DNA of 64,000 nt from contig CALKIZ010000030.1 in the NCBI GenBank assembly GCA_937995735.1, forward strand, positions 1-64,000. The letters run 5' to 3'. Shown piece by piece: positions 61,381 through 64,000 of the stretch (position 1 is the stretch's first letter; the number at the start of each line of letters is the position of its first letter). The position numbers and the translations under genes are program-made. The notes below the pieces were generated by a model. It was not told where the DNA came from, made no database searches, and saw only the letters and a program-made list of their open reading frames with translations. This DNA comes from an uncultured Neomegalonema sp. GTDB taxonomy: Bacteria; Pseudomonadota; Alphaproteobacteria; Rhodobacterales; Rhodobacteraceae.

Positions 61381-62189
61381 ATTTCGACCTCGCGTTTAAG
61401 CATTGGGATCTTTTCGCGCAGGGTGTCTGGATGACCCTGCACCTGACGGCGTTGTCCCTATTCATCGGGATGATGATCGCAGTGCCCACCGCCTTTGCAA
61501 TGCTGCGCGGCGGTATCGCGGGGAATGTTGCTCATGGGTATGTGTATTTATTTCGGGGCACACCGTTGATCGTTCAGACCTATCTGCTCTATTACGGCCT
61601 GAGTCAGTTTGAAGTGATCCGCGATAGTTGGTTTTGGCGTCCGCCTTCTTACTTGCGCAAAGCCTGTTTCGAAGATTTTCTCTATTGGAAAATTTGTGTC
61701 GCTGATTTTATCCCGAGCCTGCGCAGTGCGTGGTGGTGTGCCGTCATTGCCTTTTCGCTAAACTCGGGAGCCTATGTCGCAGAAATTCTGCGTGGTGCTT
61801 TGAAGAATACACCGAAGGGTGAATTGGAAGCGGCGCGGGCGATGGGCCTGACCGATAAGCAAGTGCGTAAGTTGATCCATCTGCCTTCGGCCATTCGTCG
61901 TGCGTTGCCACAATACGGGAATGAAGTGATCTTCATGTTGCACGGGTCATCAGTCGCGAGTGTGATCACGCTTCAGGATATTCTTGGAACGGGGCGGACG
62001 ATCAACGCGAAATATTACGTCGCCTATGAAGGCTTTCTAAGTGCCGCGTTTTTGTACCTCTGCATCACCTATATACTGGTGTTCTTATTCCGAGCTGTCG
62101 AACGGCATTACTTGAAGCATTTAAACATCGCCGAGCCAAGCGCCAAACGGGGATGGTTTGGACGAACTGTGGCAGTGCCAGCGCGATAG
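61377..62189 (+). CDS. Amino acid ABC transporter permease, HisM type
   Basis: Second permease of the importer, 270 residues. Motifs: WMTLHLTALSLFIGMMIAVP, YLFRGTPLIVQTYLLYYGLS, and the EAA loop ARAMGLTDKQVRKLIHLPSA. ATG 61377 overlaps the previous stop (ATGA). It contains an extra segment (RPPSYLRKACFEDFLYWKI) between helices, as is common in HisM-type proteins. It ends 10 bases before the convergent gpsA. Confidence 0.92.
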   Translation: MNFDLAFKHWDLFAQGVWMTLHLTALSLFIGMMIAVPTAFAMLRGGIAGNVAHGYVYLFRGTPLIVQTYLLYYGLSQFEVIRDSWFWRPPSYLRKACFEDFLYWKICVADFIPSLRSAWWCAVIAFSLNSGAYVAEILRGALKNTPKGELEAARAMGLTDKQVRKLIHLPSAIRRALPQYGNEVIFMLHGSSVASVITLQDILGTGRTINAKYYVAYEGFLSAAFLYLCITYILVFLFRAVERHYLKHLNIAEPSAKRGWFGRTVAVPAR

Positions 62190-62199
62190 CTGATGAGTT

Positions 62200-63168
62200 T
62201 TATCCTTCGGCGATCAGGGGGCGCGTGAGCAGTTGCTCGATTCCGCCTCTCACATCGACCTCGCCAGACAGGATCGCGTGAACCGTTTCGCAAATCGGCA
62301 TTTCGACAGTGTGCTTTTTCGCAAGGGCAACTGCGGCGGCGGCGGTGTGTGTTCCCTCGCTGACACCAAGTGCGGCGGTTGTCCGGTTTGGGTCGCCGAG
62401 CTTTAATCCGGTTGCAAAGTTACGCGATTTTTCAGACCCACAAGTGAGCACCAAATCTCCCATGCCCGACAACCCTGCGAGGGTTTCGCGGCGCGCGCCG
62501 AGGGCCAGTGCAAGCCGGGTCATTTCTGCAAATCCGCGTGCGACCAGCGCAGCGCGGGCGCTTTCTCCTAAGCCTCGCGCGACGACAATTCCGCACGCAA
62601 TGGCGAGGACATTCTTGATGGCCCCGCCAACCTGCGCGCCGATTTGATCATCGCTGGCATAGGGACGAAAACTTTGCGTCCCCAAACGCTGTTGCAGTGC
62701 AGTGGCGTCTTGCAAAGTTTCAGCAGCAATCGTCACAGCCGTTGGTAAGCCGCGCACGACATCGGCGGCAAAACTGGGACCGGAAAGAATGGCAAGTGGG
62801 TTCGGCGTCACTTGCGTCGCAATCTCGCTCGGTAAGGCGCATGTCTCACGTTCCACGCCTTTTGAACACAACACGAGAGGGGCTTGGTCGGAAAAATGTG
62901 GGGCGAGCATTGTTAGGCTGTCTCGCATCCCTTGGACCGGCACGACACAAAGTAATGTATCGGCTTGGCGCAGTACCGTGGGATCACCAGACGCTTCGAT
63001 AGCATCATGCAAAGCAACCTCCGGCAAATAGGTCGAACGCCGGTTTTGCATAATATCTTCGGCGGCTTCGCTGCGTCTCGCCCAAAGGACAGTAGGCGTT
63101 CCACTCGCCGCACAAAGCTGTGCCAGAGCGACGCCCCAACTGCCCGCGCCAATCACACCAATCGTCAT
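62200..63168 (-). CDS. gpsA: NAD(P)-dependent glycerol-3-phosphate dehydrogenase
   Basis: Makes sn-glycerol 3-phosphate from dihydroxyacetone phosphate for phospholipid synthesis. The 322 residues have the Rossmann motif IGVIGAGSWGVALAQLCAAS, VLCSKGVERET, AILSGPSFAADVVRGLPTAV, the catalytic Lys region VGGAIKNVLAIACGIV and LSGMGDLVLTCGSEKSRNF. ATG 63168 follows GGGGAGC and overlaps the tsaD stop (ATGA); the frame to 63228 lies within tsaD. The tsaD-gpsA order is common in alphaproteobacteria. Confidence 0.96.
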   Translation of the reverse strand: MTIGVIGAGSWGVALAQLCAASGTPTVLWARRSEAAEDIMQNRRSTYLPEVALHDAIEASGDPTVLRQADTLLCVVPVQGMRDSLTMLAPHFSDQAPLVLCSKGVERETCALPSEIATQVTPNPLAILSGPSFAADVVRGLPTAVTIAAETLQDATALQQRLGTQSFRPYASDDQIGAQVGGAIKNVLAIACGIVVARGLGESARAALVARGFAEMTRLALALGARRETLAGLSGMGDLVLTCGSEKSRNFATGLKLGDPNRTTAALGVSEGTHTAAAAVALAKKHTVEMPICETVHAILSGEVDVRGGIEQLLTRPLIAEG

Positions 63169-64000
63169 GCTTTTGCTCCCCGTTTGCCGTATCCGACGAC
63201 GGGTTTTGATGTTTCGTCTAAAGGCCAACGGGGGCGTGGGGTGAGGCTGAGATCATCGGTATGACCCCGCGCAAAGCGCTCCAATCCAGACCACGCAATC
63301 ATCGCGGCATTATCGGTGCAAAGCGCTAAGGGTGGCGCGACCAAAGAAAATCCATGATTGCGCGCGGCGGCCTCTAGCCCTGAGCGGACCGCTTTATTTG
63401 CCGCGACCCCGCCAGCGACGGCCAAAACGGGAGCCTCAATTTGTGGATGCGACTCGCAAAAGAGAGCCATTGCTTTGCCGCTCACACGGGAGAGTGCCTC
63501 GACACAAGCGGCTTGAAATCCGGCACAGAGGTCGGCTTGATCCCGTTCACTGACGGGACCTTGCGCGCGTAGCCCATCCAGCTTGACGCGCAAAGCCGTC
63601 TTCAATCCTGAGAATGAAAAATCACACCCTTTGCGGCCAAGGAGCGCACGAGGAAAATCAAACCGCGCCGGGTCGCCGCCTTCCGCTTTGCGCTCGACCG
63701 CTGGTCCTCCCGGAAAACCCAAACCCATGAGTTTCGCAGTTTTATCGAAAGCCTCTCCCGGTGCATCATCCAAAGTTGTCCCGAGGCGGCGGTAAACCCC
63801 TGCCGCCTCAACGCTGAGTAACTGGCAATGTCCGCCAGAAACGAGGAGCAGCAAAAACGGATAGGCCACGCCATCGGTCAAACGTGCGGTCAATGCATGA
63901 CCCTCCAGATGATTGATGCCAACCAGCGGTTTATTTGCGCCAAGCGCCAGACCTTTTGCGCAAGAAACCCCTGAGATTAGTCCCCCAATCAACCCCGGCC
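63165..64000 (-). CDS. tsaD: tRNA N6-threonylcarbamoyladenosine synthase TsaD, 5' part outside window
   Basis: Catalytic subunit for t6A37 of ANN-decoding tRNAs. The visible 278 residues begin within PGLIGGLISGVSCAKGLALG and include the metal ligands in GINHLEGHALTAR, LLLVSGGHCQLL, FPGGPAVERKA and a C-terminal VAGGVAANKAVRSGLE with LCTDNAAMIAWSG. The frame is open to base 64000, so the start codon and about 80 residues lie beyond the window. Confidence 0.95.
   Translation of the reverse strand, partial: PGLIGGLISGVSCAKGLALGANKPLVGINHLEGHALTARLTDGVAYPFLLLLVSGGHCQLLSVEAAGVYRRLGTTLDDAPGEAFDKTAKLMGLGFPGGPAVERKAEGGDPARFDFPRALLGRKGCDFSFSGLKTALRVKLDGLRAQGPVSERDQADLCAGFQAACVEALSRVSGKAMALFCESHPQIEAPVLAVAGGVAANKAVRSGLEAAARNHGFSLVAPPLALCTDNAAMIAWSGLERFARGHTDDLSLTPRPRWPLDETSKPVVGYGKRGAKA

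Overview
The window looks like a chromosomal segment of a free-living, aerobic, Gram-negative alphaproteobacterium of moderate to low GC. Support comes from the NepR/EcfG/PhyR general stress response locus, MipZ, ClpS-ClpA, an IalB-family protein, SecB next to Tim44/MltA/Smr, cytochrome c_y, and the order gpmI-envC-ctpA-divergent polysaccharide deacetylase-rppH. The last two arrangements point to Rhodobacterales or a close relative. No genus can be named from sequence reading alone. I saw no rRNA, tRNA, CRISPR array or prophage.

Layout. 1-890: window-truncated IS630 element whose transposase needs a frameshift at an A8 run, followed by a very AT-rich gap with a possible 23-residue membrane peptide. 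1.5-8.6 kb: M23 peptidase, clpA, clpS, a SPOR-tailed D,D-carboxypeptidase, mipZ and rpmE. 8.8-16.4 kb: prs, a divergent panC, a small membrane protein, then a tightly coupled Tim44-mltA-smr-histidine kinase operon, divergent from secB. 16.4-19.9 kb: the complete general stress response module (phyK-like kinase, ecfG, nepR, divergent phyR) with two overlapping EcfG promoters in one palindrome. 20-29.3 kb: fghA-rhodanese-TPP enzyme operon, folK, a NYN protein, a family 5 uracil-DNA glycosylase, a CRP-type regulator with a perfect CRP site in its own leader, a 12-repeat Sel1 protein, rlmN and ialB.

29.7-39.1 kb: a Tad/Cpa type IVc pilus assembly cluster (hpt, cpaB, cpaC, cpaD-like, cpaE, cpaF, tadB, tadC) without pilin or prepilin peptidase genes. 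39.3-42.6 kb: a taurine/nitrate/sulfonate-type ABC importer with an unusually long permease. 42.8-45.3 kb: MAPEG protein and a lone biotin-dependent carboxylase alpha subunit. 45.3-52.7 kb: cell-wall, RNA and ribosome maintenance run (rppH, deacetylase-like protein, ctpA, envC, gpmI, rlmH, rsfS). 53-57.5 kb: a secreted sugar-dehydrogenase-like protein, a repeat-bearing cytochrome c, ubiX, a YdcH-type protein, a glutamine amidotransferase and membrane-anchored cytochrome c_y. 57.6-64 kb: PhaC-like hydrolase and divergent phaR, a polar amino acid ABC importer without ATPase, gpsA, and the 3' part of tsaD.

Most of the window is ordinary core chromosome. The most interesting signals are the mirror-image EcfG promoter pair, the remodelled PanC, the rearranged Tad cluster led by an Hpt protein, the insertion in the taurine-type permease, the CRP autoregulatory site, and several inverted repeats. 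No convincing wholly new multi-gene system was found.
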